From Magicicada septendecula (lineage: Eukaryota; Arthropoda; Insecta; Hemiptera; Cicadidae): a stretch of DNA of 64,000 bases. Position numbers and translations under genes: made by a program. How positions within the stretch are numbered: the stretch's first letter is position 1; the number at the start of each line of letters is the position of its first letter. The DNA lies in the NCBI GenBank assembly GCA_034769895.1, contig CM068367.1, forward strand, positions 110,406,654 to 110,470,653, written 5' to 3'. Below are positions 36,133-49,243 of the stretch, piece by piece. Under the pieces are notes generated by a model. The model saw nothing but the letters and a program-made list of their open reading frames with translations. It was not told the origin of the DNA and did not search any database.

Positions 36133-37775
36133 CACGCACGCACACACGCACACTCACACACGCGAGAAGCTATTTGAAACGCAACTCCTGTTGCTTCATT
36201 CTAAGCAACATATGAAATCCAGTGTGTTGAATACATTTTTTTCAAATTCTCGACAATAAGGTACGGTAAGTTTTGTACCGCCCTTTATGGGAACATTGTT
36301 CAATACTGACTAGAATACTAGGCGCTTGTTGGTAAGACACAGGACGAAAGTGTATACGGCCTAATTTGCAAGTAACAAACACACACACGCACACAGAGTT
36401 TTGCATGCCAACTCGTTCATGGTAGCGGATTAAAGTTAGGCCCTTATAACATAAATATCAATGATAGTTTATTGCGAGTTTTGACACCCGACTACTTTTT
36501 AAAAAGTCTTGACACTGGGAAGAGCAAAAACGCAGGCGGATTCCTCTGAGCTTGAACACGTTTTAAAAAATGTGCACGTACATAAAGCAATGGGTTTCTG
36601 TATAATGGACATTGTATGTTGGTTCTAATGACGTTAACTGGTTTGACAAATAACACACTTTTACAATAAGTTTCCTATAAAAATACAGTAATGTAACATG
36701 CTCATCAGTGTTCAGAATCCGTAACTTTCTGTAACAGTGAAAAATGAGCAAATTCACTAATTCATAATCATTAATCTAACGATTTCTTGCGGCCACACCG
36801 TCGTCAAAAGACCCAACAGTCCACATGCAGTCATCGAGTGTAGTAGCTCCGCGGTGGCGTTAGTCGTACGAGTTCCGAATGTTTCTTTCAAAGTTCAGTG
36901 ATATTCTTCTTCGGTTCTACAAATCCGATATAATTCGGATTCAAGTATAAATGCTGTGCTGTTTGATGTACATAGTATTCTGTGTACATTTTTCTTCCTC
37001 ACCGATTCATTCATATGCGTCACAGAAGTTGTGAAAGACGTTATTTCAACAAACATTTCTTGCTGTACATTATATGGTCTAATTACTCTTTCTGTTACTG
37101 TAATAATGTATAAGAGGGTATTTTAGAAAGTTGTTAGCCCAACATAGAGATAGTGCCAAGCATGTTATCAGGCTATGACTGTTAGCACATTAGAACCACC
37201 AGATGTCGTACCATCATGTATACAACATTTGTATTTATTAGTTTGTTTTTATGATCGGATAAAGAAGACAAGCTTAGCGACTGTCGAAAAATAGATAAAA
37301 TACGCTACTCCTTTATAATAGGCTTAACGACAAGTAGATAAAAAATAAATCCAAGAAATCGGCTATGAATGGAAACGTGGTTGTTTGTTCATTTTTGGCG
37401 AACGCTTAGGTCGCCCAAACCACTAGAATTGACGAAAACATCAAACGATCCACAAAACCGTTGTAAATGATTCAAGAGTTGATCATTCGTAGGTAGTCAC
37501 CCACACGAATGTAGATCAAGTCACGCACACTGTAACTCCTAAACGCTACATTGAATTTATAGAGCATACTATTTAATGAGTGATGTGAAATATTTTAAAA
37601 ATGTAAATTAAAAAATACAAACTTGGCTGTATGTAGTCGATCTTGACTTTAAAAATACTGTAGTGTTCACAATCATGATAACTACTTAAAAACTGAACGT
37701 CCTCGTGTTAAAAAAGTCCACAAGAAAAATAAGGGAAAGCAAGGATGTGACCGGAAGGGAAGAGCACCAGTTTTA

Positions 37776-38105
37776 TCCGACGTTACAAACGGAGCGCAAA
37801 CTGGGAAAGACAATTTCAATCGTTTCCGCTTTCACGACAGTAACACTGTAATGTCTTGGTATATTAGTACTGTTGTTGTGTCTGACTGTTTTACGGGTCG
37901 TGATACAGCAAGCGATATTATGTAATAAAGTGTCGGCAAACGCAATAAAGGTATTATTGCACACAACTACGTATATAACCTACAGCGCTTGAATCCACTC
38001 CGCGGCGGTAACAGTATCTTCTCCGTGTAATTTAATTTCACTTACGGGGCTTTCCAGCGAGTACAGTGGTTTGTTGTCGAGAGCAGTAAAAGTCATGAAA
38101 TAAGT
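37776..38105 (+). promoter_or_regulatory. P block, copy P3
   Basis: The core is identical to P0 over roughly 135 bases, more than to its sister P1. TATA-like ACGTATATAACCTACAGCGC. Candidate splice site GAGAGCA|GTAAAAGT. Confidence 0.4.
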
Positions 38106-38247
38106 TTTTGTGTACACAAAGCCTTTTGTATTTTAAACTACTGGTAACGCACTTGTGTAAGAGTTTCATTGTCATATAGGCCTATGTTTACCTTCCAATT
38201 TAAATATTATTTAAGATAGTTCTTCAGTTTTAGTCAGAGTTTTAATA

Positions 38248-38279
38248 TACTCACATATATATAATCAGAGATATATAAT

Positions 38280-38328
<49 letters not shown>

Positions 38329-38330
38329 GA
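38248..38330. repeat. (CA)n(TA)n simple sequence only in copy B
   Basis: ATATATAATC, CACACACACA and a TA run interrupt sequence that is continuous in copy A near 24155. Confidence 0.85.
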
Positions 38331-39155
38331 AGTAGTCCTCTTCTGTGGCAGAGTTGACAATTCCAGCGATAACTGTTACCTTAGGTAACGGTTGCTTTCT
38401 TATGCTACTGAATTGGCTCCCGTTCATTACTATACTGTTTTAGTCACTTGGCCTATGTCTTTACTTGTTGGATTATCGTAATCTTTGTTATGGCTGTATT
38501 ATGACTGACTGTCTCATGTTATGACTGACTGGAACCCTGTAAAATAATATGGAAATAAAAATGAAACAAAAAAGTATTTAACAGTTGCTATTTATTCCTC
38601 ATATCTTAGTTTTTAAAAGCTACAACTTGTATGTGCTCACCATGGAGCCTTCCCTATGATCTTCGAGGAAAATTGTCCACGACCCTTTTAAGCATTTCAG
38701 GATGGGGTTTATTTCTTCTATCTCATCTCGGATCTTGTCTTTCAGTTCTTAAATGGTTTTTGGTTTGTTTTTTGTGAAATGTTTCTTTTAAGTAGCTCTA
38801 GGGAAAGTAATCTGAGGGAGCTGTACCAGGAGATCTCGCAGACCGTTGCCAAGCGATAAATCTTATCCCTTCCAACCGAGATCTCACGGCCACTTCAACA
38901 TCTTTAAACTCCCTAGATCATGTTGCCAGACCCTGAATTATGATCACTGTATTTTTCTTTACATTGTAGCTGCTGTTCTTCTCGTTACTAGCATGTTTGT
39001 GGGTCTGTAAAGAAAATTAAGAGGTAGAAATAAAATGAAGACCTAGACTAGACTATATAGGCTAGACGTAAATCTTTACGTCTAGTAAACAACATTGTTA
39101 AGTCGGTCAAAGCAATAAACATTAAACTATGCAGAATTAGTTTCGGGTGGCATTA

Positions 39156-39450
39156 TCAAAAGATGGCGGAAGTGATGAATATTATCATCACCATTAGGGG
39201 CACTACAACCCTGGCCTGCTGAAGGAGACCTCGGACCTCGTCTCTGTCCCATGCAAGGATCCTCCAATTGCGGATTCCTGCCCTTTCTGAGTCGTGCTGC
39301 ACTCCATCTCGCCACCTCAGCTTTGGTTTTCCCACGTTCCCATTACCATCTGGATTATACAGGAAGAGAGGTTTTACAGGGCCCTGGTGTCCATTCTGGC
39401 ACCATGACCTGCTCATCAAGGTAGTAAATAGTAATCCTATACAGAATGAA
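39156..39450 (-). mobile_element. LINE 3' fragment in copy B
   Basis: Sister of 24946-25240, with LRWRDGVQHDSERAGIRNW and ILAWDRDEVRGLLQQAR. It is slightly better preserved than the copy A fragment. Confidence 0.75.
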
Positions 39451-39589
39451 TTTGACATTATCAAAAGGTGGCAGAATTGCTGAAGATATCGGCTGCACAA
39501 CAATAAGGGAAATGGTGATAGGGGAGCTTAAATATCTGATTTTAAATGGAAAAATGAGCCAAAAAATAAAAAAGAAAAAATGTACTCTT

Positions 39590-40010
39590 CCCTCTTGGAA
39601 ATATAGTCACTGTGGCTGTAAAACGTGGGATAAATGAAAGACATTCTCGAAGACTCCAAGAAGTGGGGTAGACTTCTGGAGCAGATTTTGTGGAGTGTCT
39701 AGGCTCCAGTGCCTGATTAGAAATCAGGAGACAACTTCGTGTAGAGAATACAAATTTAGACACCATAAATACAAAGCGCTTAGTACGGTATGGCCACGTG
39801 GATTGGATGTGGCAAAAAATGGTTCAACTGGGTTCTCCTGGGTAGACCCAGGAGATCGTGGAAGGAGGACATGCGCGATGGTGACAAGAGGTTTGCAAAG
39901 TGGTGACTGAAACAGCAGAAGCCTCTGGTGTGCAGGATACGAGAGACGCTAGTAGTTGTACACGAACTCGCATATGGATGGATGGCAGAATTAGTATAGA
40001 ACGTAATCCG
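39590..40010 (+). mobile_element. LINE C-terminal remnant in copy B, uninterrupted
   Basis: It contains VRYGHVDWMWQKMVQLGS and, in the next frame, the RRSWKEDMRDGDKRFAKW type end. It is continuous through GTGACAAGAGGTTTGCAAAG, the empty site of the copy A LTR-like insertion. Confidence 0.65.
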
Positions 40011-40135
40011 TGAAGAAACTTATTGCTACATTTTCGAGATAAATATTATAATAGTTTTGAGGAATTTACAGTAGGTCTTTAATGCGGAATTACGGTAGTG
40101 ATACAAATGTGTATCGGAGAGAGTACAGGTTTATA

Positions 40136-40543
40136 CCCTGATTAACGAAAGAAAGTGACTGGCGGAGCGGCCGCGCGGCGACCGAGTTTGTAGTAAAAAG
40201 ATTCCACTTAATAACCTCGTTGAAACGTAAAATACAGGGCTAGAAATGTCTAATGAACTGTATTTTAATCATCAATTAAAGACGTTTTTAACAAACTTTT
40301 CTAATTTTTAAAATCTTTTTTCAATTAATTTACATTGAGAGTTAAATAAAAAATACACTAATTTGAATTAAAAATTTAGGGTTTATCGTATTTATTACGT
40401 AAGAACTCAGAGGTTAAGCATCGGAAAAACATTTCTTGTAGGAAAATGGTAGTCCACCTTCTTTAGTACAATATATCAAAAACTGAGATTCCTACGAATA
40501 ATATTAACGACGTTATTAATTTTTTCCAAATGTACTGTTAACT
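40136..40543 (+). repeat. Left terminal inverted repeat of the DD82E element
   Basis: Pairs with 43342-43749. About a dozen differences over 400 bases were counted by eye. Confidence 0.9.
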
Positions 40544-41422
40544 CCGTTATTAATAATTTTTTTCATTGAGTTTTTTCACAGTAAGCATAACAAAATTGTA
40601 TTCATCAATACAAAGTGATATGTAACCTTCAAATACATATTACGAAATATAACCGCAATCAGTTAATATAGGAAAATTAGAACTAACATCGCTCAATGGC
40701 GCGCGATCGAGTCAAGGTACAGTAACAGCCCAAAGAAAGTGGTGCATACGCTCAGGGCTCACACATTGACACCTAGCCAACTTGCTACGAGTCACCAACC
40801 TCTCATAAGTATATACAGAAATTCTAGTTATCTGTCTACTTATTTAATCTAATCTATCTACCTGGAGATCTGTCAAAAACTTACATCTGACCAGACTTTT
40901 GTGGCTTAGTTGAACTACATGCTTTTATAACAGATGTAGTGTCTTGAATGATTGTTTATCACTCTTTTGCGGTACGGTATTTATTGTTTTCTTGTTAATA
41001 AACAATACATAATACAATAAGTTAATACTGTTTTTGTTTTGTGATCAGCTTTAATACTACTAATTGAAGTGCAATGTAATTACTGGGAAATTGTTAATGC
41101 CATTCAAATTTCTCAACAACTAATTATTTAACTATGAAATACAGTTTACAGTTTAAAACTACCGAGCAAAGCTCGGTCTACCAGATATTGCATAATTATA
41201 ACAGTATTTTACTGTTATAATGTATTGAAATGTAAAAACGATTAGTAAATTACTTGTTATTAGCAATGACAAATAAATAATAAAGACAGTACGGTACTTA
41301 CAAGTATTATAGTGTTCTTCAGCTTTTATGGAATCCGCTCATAAAATATGTGCATAAATCATAAAAATACACTATTAAAACACTCTATAAAAAACACTCA
41401 TTAAAACACTTATACCTGTGAG

Positions 41423-42900
41423 TTAGTAGTCTTCAAACGAAAGTTCTCTGATACCCTCCATTGGGTTGTCATCACTATTATCATCTTCTGAACAATTATC
41501 ATCCTCGGAGCTACTGCTGTCTCCCACGGATATAATCATTTCCTCCACAGCTTCTTCCATTAGTCCTTCGTTATTCCATGCATCGATAATAACTTTTTTG
41601 GTGTGGTCCACTACTTGCTTCCACCTCTCAGCAGTAATGGGATTAAATCCGTCTTTAGTCAGTCGTTCAACTTCTTTTAAAGTAAACATTTTGTTGTTTT
41701 CGGCAACATACCCCTTAACCTGAGCCTATATAAGCTCAATGGCGTTAAGATGGCAATCGTAAGGTGGTAGCCTTATCACTTTGTGACCTCTGCTCTCTAT
41801 CAATTCATCAACAAAATACCTTTTGTTCTGGGGCTTGTGCCATTTCACTAATTCCAAAAGTTCTGATTTTTTCAAGTCGGTTGTAGATTGAATATTTTTC
41901 CTATCCAGCCATGCAAGTATGTCAGCTTTTTTATCTTTGCTTGTGGGAGCTTTATCAATTTGCTTAGAATGGTAGGGAGCATTGTCCATGACTATTACTG
42001 CAGGCTCTTCTAGGTTATTTAGCAAAGTTTCAGAACACCAACCGAAGAATTTGTCGTGATCCATATCTTCATGGTAGTCACCGGCTTTTTCGATTTAAAT
42101 AGTAGAAGAGAATTTGGAACAAACCCTTTCGAAGAACCTGCATGACATATTATTAATCGTTCACCTTTCCCTATAGGTATTGACATTGTCCCCTGAAGTG
42201 ACTCATCAGTCCATCCTTGTTTCAAACAATGCCCAGCATTGACCCAGGTCTCATCGAGACAAATTATGTTATAGAAATTCTCGTCTTTGATTTGGCGAAG
42301 AAAACGGCACCTCCAGGCAGCGACATCGCTTCTCTCCATAATCACTTTTCTGTTCGAAAATTTTCTCCACGTAAATCCTAAACCTTTTACCACGTTTCTA
42401 ACCGAAGACAGACTGCCATTAAAGAGCTCTTCATTTTCCAACGATGACAAGAGTTTTTTCAAAGTGGGATATTCTTTTCTTATGTAACATTGAAATACAT
42501 GTCTTCGTATAGCGTCTTCCTGAAAAGTGTCAAGTTTTGTAACAGTTTTCTCCCGTTTCCTCTGTTTTCCCGGAGTTGAAAGTTGGCTATTACTGTCATC
42601 TTGTATTTCTTTCAATTCTTTTTCCTTGCAAACTCGCACAACTGTATTTTTATGTATTTTCAAACCATCTACAGTTCGCTGTATTGCATTATTAACCGGA
42701 ATCAAAGGACCTTTATTCACCTTTGGTCTATCAAAATATTCCCGCACTTTGCACACAATTTCTCTTGACTGTCCTTTCATAGGTACGCCTCGGCCCGAAG
42801 TTTGTCTTTTCTTTGGAGTTCGAGTCCTAGGTCTTCCCCTATGTTTCCTTGGTTCAGCCTCGTTACGTTGCTCCATGCTCAGCCACCGAAGTATATTCAC
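41423..42900 (-). pseudogene. DD82E transposase, two lesions
   Basis: DNA-binding and DDE transposase of the element. Residues 20-31 hold an AT-hook-like HRGRPRTRTPKK and 45-95 a helix-turn-helix-like region. The first catalytic Asp is in CLDETW (about residue 216), the second in VMDNAPYHS, and the Glu in CHLNAIE, with exactly 82 residues between the last two, the spacing of the Sailor (DD82E) group. The C-terminus is acidic (SSSSEDDNCSEDDNSDD). A one-base frameshift near 42083-42092 and a TAG at 41726-41728 (probably a Trp codon before AQVKGY) break it. The ATG at 42874-42876 is an alternative start. Confidence 0.9.
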
Positions 42901-43120
42901 ACAAAATAACTTAAAAACACATCAATTTATAATGAAAGCACAAGAAACTCACACTTAAAATCAAGATAACCAACAACCGAACATCACTCAACCACCACAT
43001 CAACTAAACTGAAAGCTGGAAGTTCCCCTTACCCTTAGTGTGCGTATAACGGTTCAGTTTTCCTGGAAGCGTGTGCTATTTGTGGACATAAAGGAGAGGC
43101 CGAGACGCCGGGGTTGACGG

Positions 43121-43144
43121 TAGCGCGCGCGCGCGCGCGCGCGA
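43121..43144. repeat. (CG)n run inside the DD82E element
   Basis: An alternating GCGCGC run of about 24 bases lies between the transposase start and the right inverted repeat. Confidence 0.9.
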
Positions 43145-43341
43145 ATAAAATGAGTCCACTAGGTTCTGACTGTACTTCCGCCGCAGAGCGCCGCGCACTG
43201 CTCTCTGTGAAATTCACTTTGTATATTAATCCATTGTAGTATTCCTATCACGTACAAGGTGTAAGTTGTATATGTCTTCTACACTTAGTTATCTAAAGAG
43301 AGCGTCACGCAAATCTCATTCATGTACAACTTTAAGCAACT

Positions 43342-43749
43342 GAGTTAACAGGACATTAGAAAAAAAATAATAACGTCGTTAAATTTAATCGTAGGATCTC
43401 AATTTTTGATATATTGTACTAAAGAAGGTGGACTACCATTTTCCTACAAGAAATGTTTTTCCGATGCTTAACCTCTGAGTTCTTACGTAATAAAGACGAT
43501 AAACCCTAAATTTTTAATTCAAATTAGTGTATTTTTTATTTAACTCTCAATGTAAATTAATTGAAAAAAGATTTTAAAAATTAGAAAAGTTTGTTAAAAA
43601 CCTCTTTAATTGATGATTAAAATACAGTTTATTAGACATTTCTAGCCCTGTATTTTACATTTCCACGAGGTTATTAAATGGAATGTTTTTACTACAAACT
43701 CGGTCGCCGCGCGGCCGCTCCGCCAGTCACTTTCTTTCGTTAATCAGGG
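43342..43749 (-). repeat. Right terminal inverted repeat of the DD82E element
   Basis: Inverted partner of 40136-40543. Confidence 0.9.
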
Positions 43750-44112
43750 TATAATAAGGTAAGATCTGGGATAGAAATTACTGCAGGGATTCAAAAAGAG
43801 ACTAGTAACAACCATTGGTAAGATGGTTTTGATTCCTTTAAATACTACAAGCAACACATAAACTTATTGTGGGTCCGTTAAACTTATTTGCCTTGCGTTA
43901 TTGATTCCGTGAAGTGTCGCACGAAAGAAATGTTTTGAACATACATACTTTATGGTGTCACAAATGTTATACACAGATCCAGACTGTTGTGCTGCCATTG
44001 TGCTCAGTTGTACTCTTACAAACTATTCCTACGTCAAACACGTGCATGACTGCGACACAAAGAAACTATAAGATTTTGACTGAGGCGCAATATTGGATTG
44101 TAGATAGTAACA

Positions 44113-44174
44113 ATGGCAGACAATGACGCATTCAACAACAAAATTGGACAGTTTGAAAATAAACTATCCTCAAG
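44113..44174 (+). CDS. E block, copy B: candidate first coding exon, unknown product
   Basis: A start in good context (AACAATGG) opens 20 codons, MADNDAFNNKIGQFENKLSS, ending AG before GTAGTG, a possible splice donor (phase 2). The segment has homologues at 28225 (frameshifted) and about 20950 (start and donor changed). I do not recognise the peptide and find no following exon in the window. Similarity between copies continues past the donor, so selection on the exon is not shown. It may be chance in a repeat. Confidence 0.2.
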
Positions 44175-45339
44175 GTAGTGACTCGCTTTCACAACTGTCC
44201 GTCACTTTGTTGGGTTTATTGTCTCATCCAGTTATGTCTTTCTCAACATACAGCGTATTTTCTTGAATCCATTTTTAATAATAATGTTATTAATAATAGT
44301 CATGTTATTTCAATAGTTCTTAGAATAACGTCAATACTGTCAACAGATGGACTGTTTCTGAGGTCCACTCCTCCTAGGGCGAGGCTCGAACGAGACAGCA
44401 CCGTTGACATTACTTCTCCGTCGCTTGAAACACCACCTAACGCACACTGACTCATCGGTGGTGATGGGATGGATCAACACTTCAGTTTCATGGGAATGAT
44501 ATTTTTGGGGAAAGATTCTCCAGAGATTATCCTGCAGGATTCCGATTACCCTGGAAAGTAGGTGTAAAGGCACTCTATCTATCCAATGAGAAATTCACAG
44601 TTAACCTTGTACGCCTTGAAGTTTTGACTATGCGAGTATTCCCCTCACGTTGATAGGCTGACACCCGGAGGGGGGGGTAGTGTAAGCTGAGTGGTAGACC
44701 AGAGGGGAGACCGGCTGTCCCAGTGGAGTACGTGCTATGTCTGCGCTACAAAAAAGTCATAGACCTTTGCTGACCGTTCATTGCGCCTGAAGGTATGACG
44801 TTTCGTCAGTATTAAGTGGGTCCACGACGATTTGGATTACGTGGATTTCCATTTGGCCAATGGTCTATCCAAATATGATACCGGTCTCCCGGCGTTCATT
44901 AGTTGATGGAAGTTTTCTTGTGGCTGCTAATTTCATTGACGTTAGAATAGGCTTCTTCTTCATTAATGGAACATGTCGAGGTAATAAGTAGACAACCTTA
45001 TAGACAAAGGTCTTCTAAGCAGTGTTTGACGACATTATTAATTTATCATAAATGTCAGCCGCAGTTACTGATGTGTCTCTGTGCTGTTCACGTCCTATCT
45101 GATAGCAACAGAAATTCTCCGATTGCTTAGTAATGGCCATACTGGCAGACAAGTGGCGACTGTTTCTCTAAACGGCACTCTGACTCGCATCGTATTATAT
45201 CTCACTGGACACAGATATGCATTCCGACTGTCACTCCCGGTTTATTACCACATGTCGGCCATGGAAACATTTTCTTTTTTCTGGGCCCAGACCGCGGGCC
45301 GTGGCCCTGGAGTAGGCAGTGAGACGAGCGACTGGGACC

Positions 45340-45745
45340 AATAATAAAACAAAGTGTGAAAAATCTAAAATATTTACGAACACAAGAAAGGCAGGAGCAA
45401 GTCGAGTGAGCTGAGTAGTTGTTTGAAGTGCAGCAAAAACGTAATTTGCAAAAATCAATTTTCCTGCCCCGTTGCATTATTCTGTTTGCCTACTAATGCC
45501 GTTATAGTGAACACATAAGTCAGCGGAATGTGTCTGCCGTAATCAGATTTACTGTACTACTGTCGCTGCTTGATGTCGTTTTCAATTTGAATATCTTCTG
45601 CTTCTCTCGTTCGAGTAACACGATGATTCGATTACTTAACAGTGAATTACAGCACAACTTTAGAGAAAACAAGCGATCTCCGACAGAGCGTTCGTCTTCT
45701 CGTAGCAATGGCTCACTTGGCTCACTGTTTTATAAATAAAGTCTC
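45340..45745 (+). repeat. Q-block repeat, copy B (Q2)
   Basis: Sister of Q1. Shares GAGTGAGCTGAGTAGTTGTTTG, CGTAATTTGCAAAAATCAAT and CACTGTTTTATAAATAAAGTC. A 69-codon frame is retained. Confidence 0.6.
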
Positions 45746-45959
45746 GTAAACATTACTATTTTCTCGGTGTTATACACGAGTCCATTAAGTTCAGTGGAAC
45801 TTATCTAACGGTTGCACTATGAAAACAAAGCAAATAGTCGCCCAAGGTTTATATTCAATAACATATTAAACATTTATTTTTAATAGACCTTTGTGCTGTT
45901 ATAATATCAAACATCTACCTGAGGTAGTACAACAAAACCTGGACAACTAAGAGGCAATC

Positions 45960-46690
45960 TGGACAATGGGGACTAAATATGATTCTATGGAAAGTGCTCA
46001 AAACTTCAAGTACTTAGGTGAGATTCTGACCCCGAACACAAATGAGAAGGCAACAATTAATTGAATACATACTGAGATAAATGGATACAGTGATTAGGCT
46101 ATGCCAGAAGACTTTTACAAACCCAAATCACTATTAAGACTACTGTCCGTAATCAAACCGGAATGCTTATATGCGGGAAAGATAAAAGCTAGTAAACGAC
46201 ACTCAGAAACAGAAAACAAAGGTATGAAATTATTAAAGGAAACTTTTAGGACCCAGAAATGTATCAGCAAATGCTTATACATTTCATTAGAGTCCAAACG
46301 GAGAGCACTATAGAAAGTTTGAGCACTATAAGAGAAAAGGTGAACAATTTTCTATGACGCTTTAGAAGGATTTGAGTTTGAAAGGTTAGAAAACAAGATT
46401 CTCACCTTACAGCAAAGTAGAAAGGCACAGGTACCAGGGTGAAAGGTGCCAAACAAAAAATTATGGCGTTCATAAAATAAAAACAGGGAAGACGGTGTGG
46501 GAACTGAGAAGTGTTCAGAAGGTAAAATTTAGGACGTGGTGTATCTTTTGGAAGAGAAACCAAGGAGAACCGAAGAACGGGCAAGAGCAAGGCAGAGAAT
46601 GAAGAATACTGGCGAAATAGAAAAAAACCCGTAAAGTGAAGGAAGTTGTGTCATCGCAGCCCACAGATGATGGAATGAAGAAAGGGAGAA
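45960..46690 (+). mobile_element. LINE remnant in copy B
   Basis: Sister of 30820-31640, with FKYLGEILTPNT, VIKPECLYAGKI and a basic end (RARARQRMKNTGE type). It has several shifts and stops. Confidence 0.6.
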
Positions 46691-47124
46691 AGAAAGTGGT
46701 GTTTTGTGCGTTTTGATTAATTCAGACTTTATATTACGAGAGAATGTAATTACTTCTCGTATGATTCAGACGTAATGAAACAATCTACTATGAGAACATT
46801 GTTTAAGAAATTTTGACAATTTATTATTAAGATAAGAATGTATCCTAGTAACCTCCCTAAGCTACAGCACTCACTCACTATTTAATCGAAATACATTTAT
46901 TATTACACAGATTTTATTGCAAGATATTTTTTAATCAACAGAAAAGTTACGAAAATCGCCGAGTACTCTATTATTTCTTTAAAATGACATTTTTAAAATA
47001 GACAGTTTTACAATAAACAATAAAAATTCCAATTTAGTGCTTCAAAAATTAGATTGCTAGTTAAATTTGTAACCATAATGCCTAAGTAATAAATAATAAA
47101 TAATTTTGTCTTTGCTTTTAAGTG

Positions 47125-47575
47125 TATGTGTTATCATAGACACCTACATAGAACCTTAAAATACAAAACTAGGAAAGGCACTAAGCTTAAGTTTTGTAAG
47201 ACTATGGCTGTACCGGTGGCGCTGTATGGAAGTGAGACATGGGTAGTTTCACAGGGAGACAGAGAGGCAGAAGGTTTTACATCAGCACAAATGAAATTTC
47301 TCAGGTCTGTCAAAGGGTGCACATTGCGAGACATATTAAATAATGCACAGATAAGACGAGAATTACACATTTTTAAATTACAGGATAGAATTACGGAATA
47401 CAAGGCCAACTGGTGTAAGCATTTGGGAAGAATGCAGCAAGATCGCCTTCCCAAAGTTGCCTTGAACTATAAACCCACAGGGTATGGTAGTGTGAGGCGT
47501 CCGAGGAGGAGATGGTTTCCGGAACAGGCAGTGCAGACTAATCCGTGAAGTGGAGATGATGATGATGAAATACTA
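47125..47575 (+). mobile_element. LINE 3' fragment only in copy B
   Basis: Plus frame of about 140 codons: TMAVPVALYGSETWVVSQGD, MKFLRSVKGCTLRDILNNAQ, RITEYKANWCKHLGRMQQDR, then SVRRPRRRW, TAATCCGTGAAGTGGA and (GAT)n. Classic C-terminal block of an RTE-like LINE, 5' truncated, intact over its length. In copy A the flanks are about 600 bases apart (32700-33330), so the insertion replaced host sequence or sits at a deletion. Confidence 0.85.
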
Positions 47576-47693
47576 GACGAGTATAAATCAAACAGGAAAA
47601 ACTGATGGAAAATATTATTTTTGAAGGTAGAATTACATAAAGAAATATTTACCTGGAGATAAAAACATCACGATAAAAAAAGTTTTACCCGAA

Positions 47694-48030
47694 GGGACGT
47701 TACAAACGGAGCGTAAAGTGAAAAAGACAAATTCAATCGTTTCCGCTATCACCACAGTAACACTGTAATGTCTTGGTATATTAGTACTGTTGTTGTGTCT
47801 GACTGTTTTACGGGTCGCGATACAGCAAGCGATATCATGTAATAAAGTGTCGCCAAACGCAATAAAAGTATTATTGCACACAACTACGTATATAACCCAC
47901 AGCGCTTGAATTCACTCCGCAGCGGTAACAGTATCTTCTCCGTGTAATTTAATTTCACTTACGGGGCTTTCCAACGAGTACAGTGGTTTGTTGTCGAAAG
48001 CAGTAAAGGTAATAAGCTAAGTTATTGCTG
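47694..48030 (+). promoter_or_regulatory. P block, copy P4
   Basis: Sister of P2. TATA-like ACGTATATAACCCACAGCGC and GGTAACAGTATCTTCTCC are conserved. Promoter function is inference. Confidence 0.4.
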
Positions 48031-48329
48031 ACAGAGAGCCTCTCGTGTTTAACTGTACTTACAAGCAATCAGTTTATTATAAACTATGTTCAGTTTTACA
48101 GAGTTTAAATGTCGGTTTCGAACTGAAATTCTTCCGCTTTAACAATATGGTCTGTAGTACGTTGGCAGTTTTCATCGTACAAAATTTTTAGTAGCTCTGG
48201 GAAAGGATTCATCCCCTCTGATCCCACCGTAGTTACGCCACTGAATGTTGTTGCCAATATATCCAGCATTGTTGTCTCTAGAGAGTCGACAGCAAGAAGT
48301 GCATCAGAAACCGGAGAAGAAGAACAAAG

Positions 48330-48411
<82 letters not shown>
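48330..48411. repeat. (ATC)n microsatellite
   Basis: About 27 units. The poly-Met frame on minus is an artefact. Copy A has only CATCATCG at the matching place (34100). Confidence 0.98.
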
Positions 48412-49243
48412 TTAGAGATTAAATCCATGTTTTAGAGGCTACTTACAAAAACTAATATGAGCCTTGCTTTCAAAGTCGTCCAACACTCTTTTGCAAAAGC
48501 GATGTGTACAATAAACGCTGTTTAGAAATTATGTTCTCATCCATCCAGTTCTACCAAACGTTGATAAAGTAGTGCTTATATTCAGAGAGTTTCTCATTAA
48601 AATTGAAATAATTTTATTCCTTCCAAATATCCTTGTTTTTCTTGTCACTTAGTAACGTATGCCAGCGTGGAATCTCATACCTGCCTCTTCAATTTGTCTT
48701 TCTTTCTTTATGGCCTTGGCAAGCATGGTGCGTCCTAGCTGGATTTGTGCTTTTCCTAAGTTTGAGTTGGGTGACGTTACTTCGCTTTAATCTTTCCTGC
48801 CGATCTCCATTGATCAACCCTTATTTTTTCCCGTTTCTTTGAGTCTGCGCTATTAAATATTCCAGAACTAGGTATCTTTAGTTTCCATCACTGTCTACTT
48901 TCTTGTTACCCAGTGGGAGGATTACTTGTTCATAACACAGCGGCACGGACGGCGGAGAATATTTCAGTTTCATGATTGTGTCGAAGACGCACTTATGCGA
49001 CCCAGCCTGGGGATTACCTGGAGTCGAAAGGCGAAAAGAGTAGAACAGGCAGCCCTTTCTTTATTGTAAGTCTAATGGATAGTTTGCAAAGTGACAACCT
49101 TATTTAGCGTCTGACCTTGCGAAAAGCTTAAAACGTATCATCAGTTAATTCACGTCTGCTAAATATACACGTGAAAGTTGGTCAGACCAATCGTTAGTGA
49201 CATTGACACGGAATGGAGAAGAAGAACAAAGAAAATATTCAAA

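Larger units (their letters stand above)
40136..43749 (-). mobile_element. DD82E (Sailor-type) IS630-Tc1-mariner transposon, near complete, only in copy B
   Basis: A 3614-bp element starts CCCTGATTAACG and ends with its complement. TA flanks it on both sides (40134-40135 and 43750-43751). Terminal inverted repeats are about 408 bp (40136-40543 and 43342-43749) and about 97 percent identical by eye, unusually long. The ends are GC-rich (GGAGCGGCCGCGCGGC), the inner parts AT-rich. It encodes one transposase on minus. The same locus in copy A is empty. The high TIR identity and only two lesions in the gene imply a recent insertion. Confidence 0.92.

Noticed and set aside
45530-45739. Q-block frame with a signal-peptide-like start (VLLSLLDVVFNLNIF)
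   Set aside because: Open in Q1 and Q2, which are recent sisters, but not in the older copies at 1760 and 6400.
48105-48428. 107-codon frame with poly-Met
   Set aside because: Created by an (ATC)n expansion that is absent from the sister copy.
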